From Annona cherimola (Eukaryota; Streptophyta; Magnoliopsida; Magnoliales; Annonaceae), in NCBI GenBank assembly GCA_030490835.1, contig CM059971.1, positions 26,963,817-27,027,816 on the forward strand: 64,000 nucleotides of DNA, read 5' to 3'. Each line of letters starts with the position of its first letter. Within the stretch, counting starts at the first letter, position 1. Position numbers and translations under genes: made by a program. This document shows, in pieces, positions 23,855 to 34,389 of this stretch. Below the pieces are notes generated by a model that worked only from the letters and a program-made list of their open reading frames with translations, did not search any database and had not been told where the DNA came from.

Positions 23855-26800
23855 CTAATTTAGCTCTATCATCCCCATATCATTCCTAATTTTACAAAAT
23901 GATTCCTTGGCTAGTGGTTTGGTAAAAATATCAGCAATTTGGTCTTCTGTTTTCACATATTCTAAGCAAACATCATGATTTTCAACATGTTCTCTAATAA
24001 AATGGTGTCTTACATCAATATGCTTGGTTCTTGAATGCAGTACAGGATTCTTAGTCAGACATATTGCACTTGTATTATCACATCTAATAGGAATATCAAA
24101 ATAATCAATACCATAATCTTTCAATTGTTGTTTCATCCAAAGTAATTGGGCACAACAACTACCGGCGGCTATGTATTCGGCTTCCGCAGTAGATAGAGCA
24201 ACACTTATTTGTTTTCTTGAGTGCCATGAAACTAACATATGTCCTAATAACTGACAAGTTCCACTAGTACTCTTTCTATCTACCTTATAGCCGGCAAAAT
24301 CCACATCCGAATAGCCGATTAAATCAAAGGTTGACCCCTTTGGATACCATAGTCCAAGATTGGTAGTTTTTGTTAAATATTTAAAAATCCTTTTTACAGC
24401 AAGTAGATGTGATTCTTTAGGACATGTTTGAAATCTAGAGCACATACAAACACTGAATAGAATATCAGGTCTAGAAGCAGTTAAATATAGCAAAGATCCT
24501 ATCATGCTTCTATAAAGCTTTTGATCGATACTTTTACCGTTTTCATCCGTGTCGATCTTGATTGTAGGGCTCATTGGACTATTTGCCCCTTTGCTGTTTT
24601 GCATTCCAAATTTCTTGAGCATTTCTTTGACATACTTGGACTGGTTTAGAAATATCCCTTCACTTTGTTGCTTGATTTGCAGTCCAAGGAAGAAATTTAA
24701 TTCTCCCATCATGCTCATTTCGAATTCGCTCTGCATAATCTTAGAAAATTCTTGGCATAGATTTTCGTCAGTAGCACCAAATATTATATCATCTACATAA
24801 ATTTGTACAATTAAAATATTTTTATTTTTATATTTAATGAACAAAGTAGTATCAACTTTCCCTCTTTGAAACTCATGATCAATCAAAAATTTATTCAACT
24901 TTTCATACCAATCTCTTGGAGCTTATTTTAATCCATATAACGCTTTGGTCAATTTATAAACATATTTCGATTGATCCTTTTCTTCAAATCCTGAGGGTTG
25001 TTTAACATATACTTCTTCATTCAAATATCCGTTCAGAAATGCACTTTTTACATCCATTTGAAACAATTTGAAATTCATATGAGAAGCAAATGCTAGTAAG
25101 ATACGTATGGCTTCTAATCTAGCCACAGGTGCATATGATTCTTCAAAATCAATTCCTTCTTCCTGGGAATACCCTTTGGCTACTAATCTAGCCTTGTTTC
25201 TAATTACAAGTCCGCTTTCGTCCAATTTGTTTCTAAATATCCATTTGGTACCAATAATGGTATGACCATTTGGTCTAGAAACTAAATGACATACATCATT
25301 TCTTTCAAATTGATTTAGCTCTTCTTGCATTGCAATAACCCAGCTTTCATCATTAAGAGCTTGTTTAATGGTAGTTGGTTCGATCTTGGACACAAAAGCA
25401 TATTGTCCACAAATGTTTTGCCTTGATCTTCTAGTTTTTACTCCTTCATACACATTTCCAATGACTTGCTTAATTGGATGGGCATTTTTGAACTTTAAAT
25501 CAGTTGGAGGTTTGTAAGAGTCATTACCTTCACTTACCTCTTCCTCCATGAGATTTTCTGGCTTGAGCTCAATTTTCTTTGGTTGTTCTTTTCCTTTTGT
25601 TTCATCTGTATCACTTAATTCATCCTCCTTTCTAGGAGTTTGGTTAAACTCATCAAAGACAACATGTATCGACTCTTCTACAACTTGGTTTCGTTTATTG
25701 AATACTCTATATGCTTTGCCATTTGATGAGTAACCAAGGAATATTGCCTCATCACTTTTAGCATCTAGTTTTCCCAGGTTGGTTTTTCCATTGTTTAAAA
25801 CATAGCATGTGCATCCAAAAGCATGAAAATAAGAGATATTTGGTTTTCTTCCTTTCCATAGCTCATATGGGGTCTTTTTCAAGATTGCTTTAATGGTAAC
25901 TCGATTCAAAACATGACAAGCTGTACTTACAGCTTCACCCCAAAATTTCTTAGATAAATTGCTCTCATTTAGCATTGTTCTAGCCATCTCTTGTATAGTT
26001 CTGTTTTTCCTTTCAACTACTCCATTTTGTTATGGAGTTCTTGGTGCAGAAAATGTGTGATGAATTCCTTTTTCATTACAAAATTCTATGAATCGTTTGT
26101 TTTCAAATTCACCACCATGATCACTTCTTATAGTCACAATAGTACTTTGTTTTTCATTTTGCACCAAGTTTACAAAAGTTGCAAACATAGAGAAGGCTTC
26201 ATCTTTGCTAGCTAAGAGAATTATCCATGTAAATCTTGAAAAATCATCAACAATTACAAAAACATATTTCTTTTCACCAATGGTTAAAATGTCGGATGAC
26301 CCATATAGATCCATGTGTAGCAATTCAAGTGGCCTAGTGGTGGAAATTTCCTTTTTGGTAGAGAAAGGCATCTTAGGTTGTTTTGATAGTTGACATGCCT
26401 TGCAAATTTTATCCTTGTCATATTTCAGCTTTGGTAATCCTTCTACCAAACTCTTTTTCTATAGGGTCTTTATATTTCCCATGTTTATATGTTCAAGCCT
26501 TTTATGCCAAACTCATGGATCATTATCAATGGCCATTAGACATTGACCATCTAATTCATCAAGCGAAACCAAATATACATTTCCATGTCTTTTTCCACTA
26601 AACATGATATGTTCTCCATCAAATACATTACATATAGATGATTCAAACACAACCTTATATCCTTTGTCACATAATTGACTAATGCTCATTAAATTGTGCT
26701 CGAGTCCTTCAACAAACAAAACATCTTCCATGCATGCATTAGAAATACTATAGATGTTTCCTTTACCTTTAATTTTACCTTTCTCATTATTACCAAAGGC

Positions 26801-26932
26801 AACCATTCCATCGTTGCAAGGCTTAAGTTTATGAAATAAACTTCTTTCTCCGGTCATATGCCTTGAACAACCACTGTCCATAAACCATTCATTGTTTGCC
26901 TTTGCCTTGAAACATATCTGAAAAATAATCAA
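23855..26932 (-). pseudogene. Sirevirus pol: protease, integrase, reverse transcriptase, RNase H (broken)
   Basis: Order on the minus strand: protease (MDSGCSRHMTG, about 26895-26860), zinc-binding pre-integrase region, integrase with D (LLHMDLYG), D (IRSDHGGEFEN) and E ([10 protein letters not shown]), reverse transcriptase ([33 protein letters not shown] near 24800) and RNase H (LSTAEAEYIAA, KHIDVRHHFIREH, ending IADIFTKPL near 23880). Nonsense codons interrupt it at 26513-26515 (TGA), 26459-26461 (TAG), 26030-26032 (TAA, just before QNG) and 24923-24925 (TAA, after LYGLK). At the last two sites the family normally has Gln, so both are CAA to TAA changes. All catalytic residues looked for are still present. 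Confidence 0.92.
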
Positions 26933-26939
26933 ATAAATC

Positions 26940-28731
26940 TTATCTCTTTGGTACCCATTTTATGGGTCCATTTGGGTTAGTAATATAATTCAATCTTTGT
27001 TGCTCTAACTTAGAAAGCCCAAATCTTGTGTTCCTTGGAACCCAAACTAATTTTGCACCGTGGTCATATAATTTCTTAAAGTTACATTTATAAGTTTTAT
27101 GACCCATTTTATTGCAGAAGTTGCAAGCCATAGGTAATCTTGGAGTAGGCCTCCAAGTATGCAATGGTTCAAACGTTGGCCTTCTAGTCCACTTAAAATT
27201 TTTCTTTTGTGGCTTGAATATAGGTGCAGTTTTGGTTTGATATTTCCTAAGTATTGGCACATTCGATTTGCCACTTTCTTCTTGCTCAAATGTATGATAT
27301 CCAACACCTCTTTTATTTGTTTGGGAGGTCATGTTCAGAAACATTTTAACACTTTCTCCTGGATTAGAGAACTTAGCTAATGATCCGTTCTCCTTTTTTA
27401 GCAAATCATTTTCATCTTTCAATTTTTCTAATTTTTCTGCAAGTTTACCATTTACAATTATTACTATATCACATTGTCTTTTCTTAATTGTAAACTTGCT
27501 TCCTAATTTCTTCATTTCTTCATATAATGAATCATATGCAATTTGTAGTTCTTCTAATTCAGCACATTTGAGGCATTCTTGAAAAGAAGAATAACTTGAT
27601 TGAGAATGACAAGGTTTGGAACTTACCTCTTCATTGCTTGTGCACTTTGTTGAGATGGTTTGTTCTTCTTGTTCGATTTGCACCATGCAACATATTCTCG
27701 CACAATCTTCCGCCTCGATTTTGTCGGTTGAAGAGCTACTCGTTGTAGATTCTTCGTCATTCACGTACATGCCTCTTCCTTTATTTTTTTGGAATCTTTT
27801 GTTGTCCCCTCGATCTTTTCTTTGCTCTTTTGCCTTGCTTTCTTCGGGAGTTGGACATTGAGCTTGCATGTGACCCGAACCGCCGCATCGGTAACATTCG
27901 GTTGGTTCTTTCTTTTTCTCTCTAGAATTTCTATCTTTGAAACTTCTAAAATTTCTGCTTTTCCTCACAAATTTTCTGAATTGTTTTGTGAGTAGGGCAA
28001 TCTCATCGTCATTTTGAGAGGATGAGGTGTCGTCTGTATCTTGTGCGGCTTTCAAGGCAATTGCTCTTTTGCCTCTGTGTTGATCTTCATTTCTTTTTCT
28101 TGATTAGCTCATGTGACATTAATAAGCTAATTAAATCTTCTAGCTTCAATGTGTTGAGGTCCTTGGCTTCTTCTATCGCAGTAATCTTTGGAGTCCAAGA
28201 TTCCGGTAGAGCTCTCAAAATCTTCATAACCTGCTCAGATTCAGATATAGCCTTTCCAAGACCTTTTAAAGCATTAGTAATTTTTGAGAATCTAGCAAAC
28301 ATTTCAGAAATATTTTCTGTTTCTAGCATTCTAAAGTTTTCTAGTTCTCCAATCAAAATATTTCTTCTCGTCCCTTGGACTTGAGAAGTTCCTTAATAAA
28401 TGGAGGTTAATGTATCCCATATCTCTTTGGCGGTTAAACAAGAAAATACTCTATCATATTCAAAAGCAGTAAGAGCACAGAATAGTGAGTTCATAGCTTT
28501 GGCATTGCTCTTTACAATTCTTACTTCCTCATCGGTCCATTTGGAAGCTCTTTCATCGGTAGGCAAGGTTACTCCATCTTGGATTGCAATTCAAGAATCC
28601 ATGTCGGTAGCCATGATGAGTTGCTTCATACGAAGCTTCCAATATCCAAAATTATTCTCATCAAACAATGGTGGCCTTGTAAAGGATTGACCTTCAGCAA
28701 ATGCGGGAACGGAAATAGATTGGGATGCCAT
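26940..28731 (-). pseudogene. Sirevirus gag (broken)
   Basis: Gag starts at ATG 28731 (MASQSISVPAFAEGQSF) and ends at TAA 26940. It has an amino-terminal UBN2/gag region (YWKLRMKQLIMATDMDS...), a CCHC zinc knuckle (CYRCGGSGHMQAQC, about 27890), a Lys/Glu-rich coiled coil (about 27530-27380) and a second Cys/His motif (CNFCNKMGHKTYKC, about 27125-27085). Lesions: TGA at 28591-28593 for Trp, TAA at 28393-28395 for Glu, and a one-base frameshift near 28090 in an A-rich run. The related copy at 57886 has Trp and Glu codons at the first two sites and no frameshift. Confidence 0.9.
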
Positions 28732-28762
28732 ATCGATAAGATCTCTTTGGTAAACTCAAAGA

Positions 28763-28777
28763 CCTGCTCTGATACTA
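28763..28777 (-). promoter_or_regulatory. Primer binding site, initiator Met tRNA, one mismatch
   Basis: Two bases inside the 5' LTR the minus strand reads TAGTATCAGAGCAGG; the standard site starts TGGTATCAGAGC. The second Sirevirus has the perfect form at 57840. Confidence 0.85.
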
Positions 28778-28779
28778 CT

Positions 28780-30461
28780 TGTTGGTCCCGAGTTGATGGC
28801 AAAACCCAAGAGGGGAGGGGTGAATTGGGTTCTTTAAAAAAAATTTTGGTAAATTAAAGTCTTAACCCCTTGAAAGATTAATCCCCTTTTGAAAGTAAAT
28901 AGAGAGCAATTAAGATAAAGCAGTAAAAGGAAGCAGAAGACAAGATTTATAGCGGTTCGGGCAATCCTTCCCTACTCCACTCTTCCAAGCTCACACTCCG
29001 TTGTGACTTGGGTTCCACTATGTATTCCTCGAATACACTTAGAGTCTCCGCTCTCTTCTAGATTCCAGCTCTAGGGGGCATACACAACACACAGCACAAG
29101 TAGGTGATGAGTTCCACTCCAATCACACACTACTTTGCATATACTTGATCTTAGCTACCCAAGCTAAATCAAGTTCAATATAACAAGAACTTAGAAATAT
29201 GAAAAACTACACTTTACAGAGATGTGTAGGCAAGTTTAGCTCGAGGAAGAATTTGTAGAAGCAGCTTGGTTGAGTATCGATGAAGCAACTTGCAACTTGA
29301 AACTCTTCTTCCTTTGAATGTATATGGACCACTCAAATATGGAGAAAAGGGAATAGAAACTCTTTCTTGCACTTCTTTTCTCTTTTTGGACTTTGTAGTG
29401 TATATAACAGTGTGCTGTTGTGTCTTGTATATTATTCACGCTCATTTGAGTGTCTATTTATAGAGTGAGGAAGATTTGAACGTTGTAGAGGTGGTTGGCG
29501 CGCAATAAATGATCTCCAACGTTCAAAAATTCGAATGTTATTTTCCAAGTCGAAGATAGAGTCGACTTGGCCTGCGACTTGGCTTCCAAGTCGCACCTGG
29601 AGTCGACCTCATGTGCGACTTCAGTTCTTCAGATTTCCAAGTCTGAGTCTTGGGTCGACTTGGCTTCAGACTTCAACTCAAGTCGATCCTGGAGTCGACT
29701 TGGGTTGCGACTTGACTTGGTCTTTTGCCAAAAATGCTTTGATCCTCATTTGATTTGCTTCTATCTTGCTTGGCTTTCTTCCTTTAGTCCTTTTAATTCT
29801 GAAATGGCTCCTCATACTTGTAGATCTTGTCAATCTTTGAAGAGCTTGACTTTGATTCATCTTGGATTGGCTTGAACTTGAATCTTTGCTTTGAATTTCA
29901 AGAAACTCAAGTTAATCTTGAGAATGGTCTTTGCACCTTACTTTGGATTTGAGAAAGCTCAAATGGATTCTTGGAATGAGCTTGGAACTGCATCTCTGAA
30001 GTTTGAACTTTCTCAAGTCGAGGATGGAGTCGACCTTGTCTGCGACTTCGCCCAAGTAGCACCTGGAGTCGACTTCGCCTGCGACTTCGCCATGTCCATT
30101 TCCATGTTTCAACGCTGGACACTTTTTGACGTTTGAAGTCGATGCTGGAGTCGACTTCGTCTGCGACTTGGCTTTCTAAGTCGCAAGTGGAGTCGACTTG
30201 GCCTGCGACTTCACCTGTTTGTTTTCTATTTTCAACGCTGTCCACTTTTTGCCATTTGAAGTCGCTTGTGAAGTCGACTTGGGTATCGACTTCACCCCAA
30301 GTCGAAGTCCAAGTCGACTTCATAATCGACTTGACTTCTTGCTTTCCTTAACACATTGAACATATGCATTAGTACTTAACTTAAACTCAAATTCGACTTT
30401 GTTAATCATCAAAACTCATGCTTTAGTCAATTTTATTTCGTTTTGAACATTGTTTCCAACA
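28780..30461 (-). repeat. 5' LTR of the Sirevirus
   Basis: 1,682 bp, nearly identical to the copy at 19597-21278. It carries the same GTCGACTT/GCGACTT clusters at about 29550-30340, which in element orientation is the U3 side, where promoter and enhancer sequences lie. It is the promoter-bearing LTR of this copy. Confidence 0.95.
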
Positions 30462-31010
30462 ATAAGGGCCCTAAGATCATATTAAAGGTGTTAAATTAGG
30501 ATTAAATTATTAATTTCAAAAATTAGACACGGTTAGACACGGTTAGACACGGTTAGACGCGCTTAGACAGAGTTAGACACGGTTAGGCATGGTTAGATTA
30601 ATGGTGATTTTAATAAATCATATTATTTGGGTTCCAAATTTGGTTTTTAAGATATATATGACCTTATAAGGGTCCTAGGATCATATTACAGGTATTAAAT
30701 TATGATTAAATTATTAATTTAAAAAATTAGACACGATTAGACACGGTTAGACGCGGTTAGACAGGGTTAGACGCAGTTAGACACGGTTAGACACGGTTAG
30801 GCACGGTTAGATTATAGTGATTTTTATAAATCATATTATTTGGGTTCCAAATTTGGTTTTTAAGATATAAATGACCTTATAAAAGCCCTAGGATCATATT
30901 ATAGGTGTTAAATTAGGATTTAATTATTAATTTCAAAAATTAGACATGGTTAGACACGATTAGACGCGGTTAGACACGGTTAGACACGATTAGATTCTAT
31001 TATATTCAGA
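30462..31010. repeat. Decamer array GGTTAGACAC, right part
   Basis: This continues the array interrupted by the Sirevirus and starts with the duplicated ATAAG followed by GGCCCTAAGATCATATT. Spacer landmarks recur near 30669 and 30877. Decamer blocks lie at about 30523-30600, 30728-30810 and 30948-30995. Confidence 0.9.
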
Positions 31011-31400
31011 AAATAAAAAAATATTAATAAATTTTCAAAAATTCAAGAAAAATATAAGAAATTGTTATTCTTGAGAGTACCTTAATTACATTAACTTTAA
31101 ATAATATAACATAATTTCTAATAAAAATTATATTTTTCAACTTTACCAATTATGATGAAATCTTATTAAAAAATTATTTTTTGTACACTAATATTTTTAA
31201 AAATTATCAAATAATGAAAAATTATGTTTACATACGTTTTACTAATTGATCTATCAAATGAATGGAATAGATTGAGATTTTGTATGTATATAATATAAAA
31301 TTTATCAAAAAGCCAAACATACTCATGTTTTTGATCAAACATACTCACGATGAAAAATTACCAAATTGCCCCTGCTTCCTTTTTTTTCTCATGGGAAGTT
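31011..31400. other. AT-rich interior next to the right TIR
   Basis: Non-coding. The last 60 bp before the TIR are pyrimidine-rich (CTTCCTTTTTTTTCTCATGGG) and mirror the purine/pyrimidine bias inside the other two family termini. Confidence 0.5.
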
Positions 31401-31420
31401 CTTCCCATGGGTTGGTTCTC
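31401..31420. repeat. Right terminal inverted repeat
   Basis: CTTCCCATGGGTTGGTTCTC, the inverse of the left TIR with one mismatch. The 9-bp duplication ATATTTCAA follows at 31421-31429. Confidence 0.85.
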
Positions 31421-32326
31421 ATATTTCAATGGCTACGTGGGCACTCGTTTTCCAAGTTGGATGGAGAAAAGTGGGATGAATAAGCTTCTTACCAATCTTA
31501 TGCGTGTTGACTTGTATAATTGTAGAAGATGCAGCATCCTTCCCTTGTTGTACTCTCCATCGGCGGAATGGATGAATTGAAGCATATTGTGGAAGCTCAG
31601 TGCTTTCACCTCCGATGTTTACGCATTCGTAATTGCCGGAAACTCACTTCCCTTCCGCGTTTCCCATCATTGGAACAATTACATCTTGATAGATTGGATA
31701 ATTTGGAGGATTGGTGTGGTGTTGGTGAAGATGAGTTCAGAAACCTCCGTGTACTAGAAGTCAGAGATTGCCCAAAATTGATGAAATGGCCCACCAACCT
31801 TTCTGCCCTTTCAAAGCTAGGGGTTGAGTTTTCAGGATTCAATTCTGTTCCACTCATTCCATCCCTTGGGAGCTTAAGCATTGGGAGAAGCAACGAAAAC
31901 TTATTGAACTCTGTCTCTTCCCTTACATCCCTTTCATCCCTTACTTTACGTGACTTAAAATTAACAGCAATGCCTGGAGGGATCCTTAAAGCACTAACGC
32001 AGTTGAAAAGGCTGGGCATTTTTGGTTGTGAGCAGCTGGATACATTTCTAGATATGTATGATATTCCGCCAAATTTAACTAATCTCAGTTTCATTTCATG
32101 CCATGATCTCAAATCGCTTCCAAAGGGGTTGCACGCTTTAACCTCCCTTCAGCGGTTGGAAATTAGTTCTTGTCGCCAAGTCCAAGCCTTGCCAGAGGAA
32201 GGGCTTCCCACCGGACTGCAGACCTTGTCTATTTTGGGTTGCCCAACGTTAGAGGAAAGGTGCCGCAAAGACACGGGTGAAGATTGGCCTCAGATATCGC
32301 ATATCCGTTACCTGCATGTAGACTGA
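31421..32326 (+). pseudogene. CC-NBS-LRR resistance gene, 3' LRR fragment with natural C terminus
   Basis: This is the continuation of the fragment at 13240-13802. The frame enters at 31422 (YFNGYVGTRFPSWM, the common CNL RFPSWM element), runs through NLMRVDLYNCRRCS and then shifts. From about 31529 the other frame carries QHPSLVVLSIGGMDELKHIV, many LRRs (FHLRCLRIRNCRKLTSLP, FRNLRVLEVRDCPKLMKWP, LTSLSSLTLRDLKLTAMP, LTQLKRLGIFGCEQL, LPKGLHALTSLQRLEISSC) and the usual ending (CPTLEERCRKDTGEDWPQIS...). The gene is damaged twice here: by the TIR element and by the frameshift near 31529-31545. Together with the missing 5' half, it is a dead gene. Confidence 0.88.
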
Positions 32327-33344
32327 CTCGACACTTTGACCTAGATTGATTATGTCTGATGCTTACGGCTTTGTTGCCAAGTTTATGTTCTTCACATCTG
32401 ATACCAACTTTTGCTTTATTGCCTTCTTCATCAGGGCATGATTTTTGTGCAATATTAAATGGCATTATGGCAGTAGCTCTCTTTACTCTGGCTTTCAAAA
32501 CAAGTCTTTTATATGATTTTTTTTCAAGAAAAATCTTTTATACAATTCAGTAGATGTGACTTCTCAATTTCCTATTTGTTAATATTTTTACAGCAGTAAA
32601 AATGCAACCTTTTCTGCTTATAACATTGCACAGAAAAATCTATAAATTTTTTTGCTTAAAATTTATGTCAAAAATTTTTGTACAAAATGTAGAAAACTTT
32701 TTGAAGAAAAAAATTTGGAAAAATGATTAAAATGATTAAAATTCTCCCGTGTTTAAAAATAAAAGTGAATATATAATCTTTATGTCAAAAATTTTGTTAA
32801 AAATGGAGAACTTTTTTGAAGAAATTTTTTTGAAAAAGGATTAAAATGATTGAAATGCTCCTATATTAAAAATAGAAATGGATATATACATATATATATG
32901 TATACTTCAAAAATGATAAAATTTAATTTATAGATCAAATACACCTGGGTTAATAATCTTATCAAAATAAAAAAAATAAAAAAGTCTCAAGTTTACTAGT
33001 TCTAATTGCCTTAAAAACACTAGTCACATGGAATCAAGGCTCCTTTAGAATAGAATTTTTGTGATGTGTAATGAATTATCCGAACCACTTATTGATTTTT
33101 TTTGTTAAAAACATTGTATAAAGAAACTAAATGCGTTGAGATGTAATAATCATTCAAAAATAAGACTTAAACTATTAAATTCGCCTCTTATAATATTAAT
33201 AATTTATTTTCCAAATCAAAATCATCTTAATAAATTTAATCATTAAACCTTATATAAATAATTAAAATTTTATATTATGGTATTAAATTTGAAATGAAAT
33301 AAATTAACAATTTTGGATATTAAAAATATATTACATATGATATA
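32327..33344. other. 3' flank of the LRR gene, AT-rich, with a local duplication
   Basis: A 3' untranslated region presumably follows 32326. From about 32660 to 32885 a roughly 110-bp segment starting TTTATGTCAAAAATTTT occurs twice in tandem in diverged form. No coding sequence was seen. Confidence 0.5.
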
Positions 33345-34152
33345 TTTTTTTAAGGAATGTCAATAAGAAATTATTTCCTCTTACTTTTAAAGACACTATA
33401 TATACAATTGTCTTTCTTATCAATTTCCACCAATTTCTTTTCCAATCAATCATGAACCTAGAACATCGGTTCATTCAGCGATTTCAATAAGATTTTGAAG
33501 AGGCAGGAGAAGTCCTATTCCTTCGCTGTGGTGTCTTGTATGTCGACTGGTTATAAATCTTTGATGTCAGTCTCCTTGAATTGCCAACAGTTGAAATCTA
33601 TTATATATGTTTTTAAGGAATGTCAATAAAAAAATTGTTTCCTCCTACTTTTAAAGAAACTTTATATACAATTGTCTTCTTTGTCGATTTTCATCAATTT
33701 ATTTGTCGTTGGTTACGAACCCTTAATTCAAGCCTCCTTAGAATTGCTAGTAGTTGATCGATTCTAGAGAACACCCGTTTATGCAATAATTTTAATAAGA
33801 TTTTGACTAGGCAAGATAATCTTTTGGTGAGAGGGTCATCATCAAAAGCTCGAAATCTTGGGCATTTGATCTTATTCGAAAGTAAGACTTAAATGTTTAA
33901 ATGCATATACACTACTCTTATATTATTAGTAATTTATTTTTTAACTCAAATTCATCCTAATAAATTTTATTGTTAAATACTTATATAAATAATTAAACAT
34001 TGATATTATGGTATTAAACTTTAAAATAAAATAAATTAACGATTAGATATTAAAAATATTTTTTAAGAAATGTCAATAAAATGTTCTCCCTTACTTTAGA
34101 AGAAATTTATCCACAACTATAATTATCTTACTTTTCAATTTCTTTCTTTTCC
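33345..34152 (+). pseudogene. Two decayed copies of a tryptophanyl-tRNA synthetase segment
   Basis: Two copies of a unit starting TTTAAGGAATGTCAATAA (near 33350 and 33612) precede the better copy at about 34055. The first includes a peptide like DFNKILKRQEKSYSF (about 33480-33525), matching the [14 protein letters not shown] helix before the active site. The second reads VRGSSSKARNLGHLILF (about 33820-33870), a mutated GRGPSSEALHLGHL signature. Frames are broken throughout. They appear to be duplications of one gene segment plus its flanks. Confidence 0.45.
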
Positions 34153-34389
34153 TTGGTTTTCCTTCAGTGTGGTATCTTCTGCGTCAACAGGTTACAAGCC
34201 TTTAATGTTAGTCTTCTTAGAATTGCCAACGATCAGTTGACCTTAGAGAAGGTTGGTTTATGTAGTTATTTTAATGAGATTCTAGATGCATATGAGAAAG
34301 ACAAGAAGTTCTATCTCTACCTGGTGAGAGGGTCATTGTCAAAAGCTTTACATCGTGGGCATTTGGTGTCATTTATGTTTACTAAGTAA
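34153..34389 (+). pseudogene. Tryptophanyl-tRNA synthetase fragment (class I HIGH-motif region)
   Basis: The open frame contains [20 protein letters not shown] followed by [19 protein letters not shown], close to the conserved eukaryotic cytosolic TrpRS stretch around its HIGH-type motif (family form GRGPSSEALHLGHL). The Gly of the GRGPSS loop and the first HIGH-region Leu are replaced, and a stop follows FMFTK. Upstream, [13 protein letters not shown] resembles the family's VFLRRG(I/V)FFAHRD. Only about 80 of roughly 400 residues are present, so it is a gene fragment. It is the best preserved of three tandem copies. Confidence 0.6.

Larger units (their letters stand above)
19597..30461 (-). 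mobile_element. Full-length Sirevirus-type Ty1/Copia retrotransposon, 10,865 bp
   Basis: Two 1,682-bp LTRs (TG...CA) flank the element, with a 5-bp duplication ATAAG at 19592-19596 and 30462-30466. On the minus strand the order is 5' LTR, initiator-Met primer site, gag, protease, integrase, reverse transcriptase, RNase H, an extra envelope-like ORF, polypurine tract, 3' LTR. This order, the third ORF and the repeated polypurine tract mark it as a Sirevirus (SIRE/Maximus lineage). The LTRs differ at only about 20 sites by eye (about 1.2%), so the insertion is young. Gag and pol carry several nonsense changes and one frameshift, so this copy cannot make a full polyprotein. Confidence 0.95.
13803..31420. 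mobile_element. 17.6-kb Mutator-like TIR element inserted in the LRR gene
   Basis: Left end GAGGACCAACCCATGGGAAG (13803-13822) and right end, reverse complemented, GAGAACCAACCCATGGGAAG (31401-31420) form 20-bp inverted repeats with one mismatch. They are flanked by a 9-bp direct repeat ATATTTCAA (13794-13802 and 31421-31429), the size typical of Mutator-like insertion. Removing the element and one copy of the 9-mer restores the LRR reading frame across the junction. Without the nested Sirevirus and its 5-bp duplication the element is about 6.75 kb. No transposase was recognised inside, so it is non-autonomous. Its interior is gene-like GC-rich sequence, AT-rich sequence and two satellite arrays. 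Confidence 0.88.

Noticed and set aside
18762..31010. GGTTAGAC repeats as interstitial telomere sequence
   Set aside because: The unit is a decamer (GGTTAGACRC), not the plant heptamer TTTAGGG, and it alternates with a fixed spacer.
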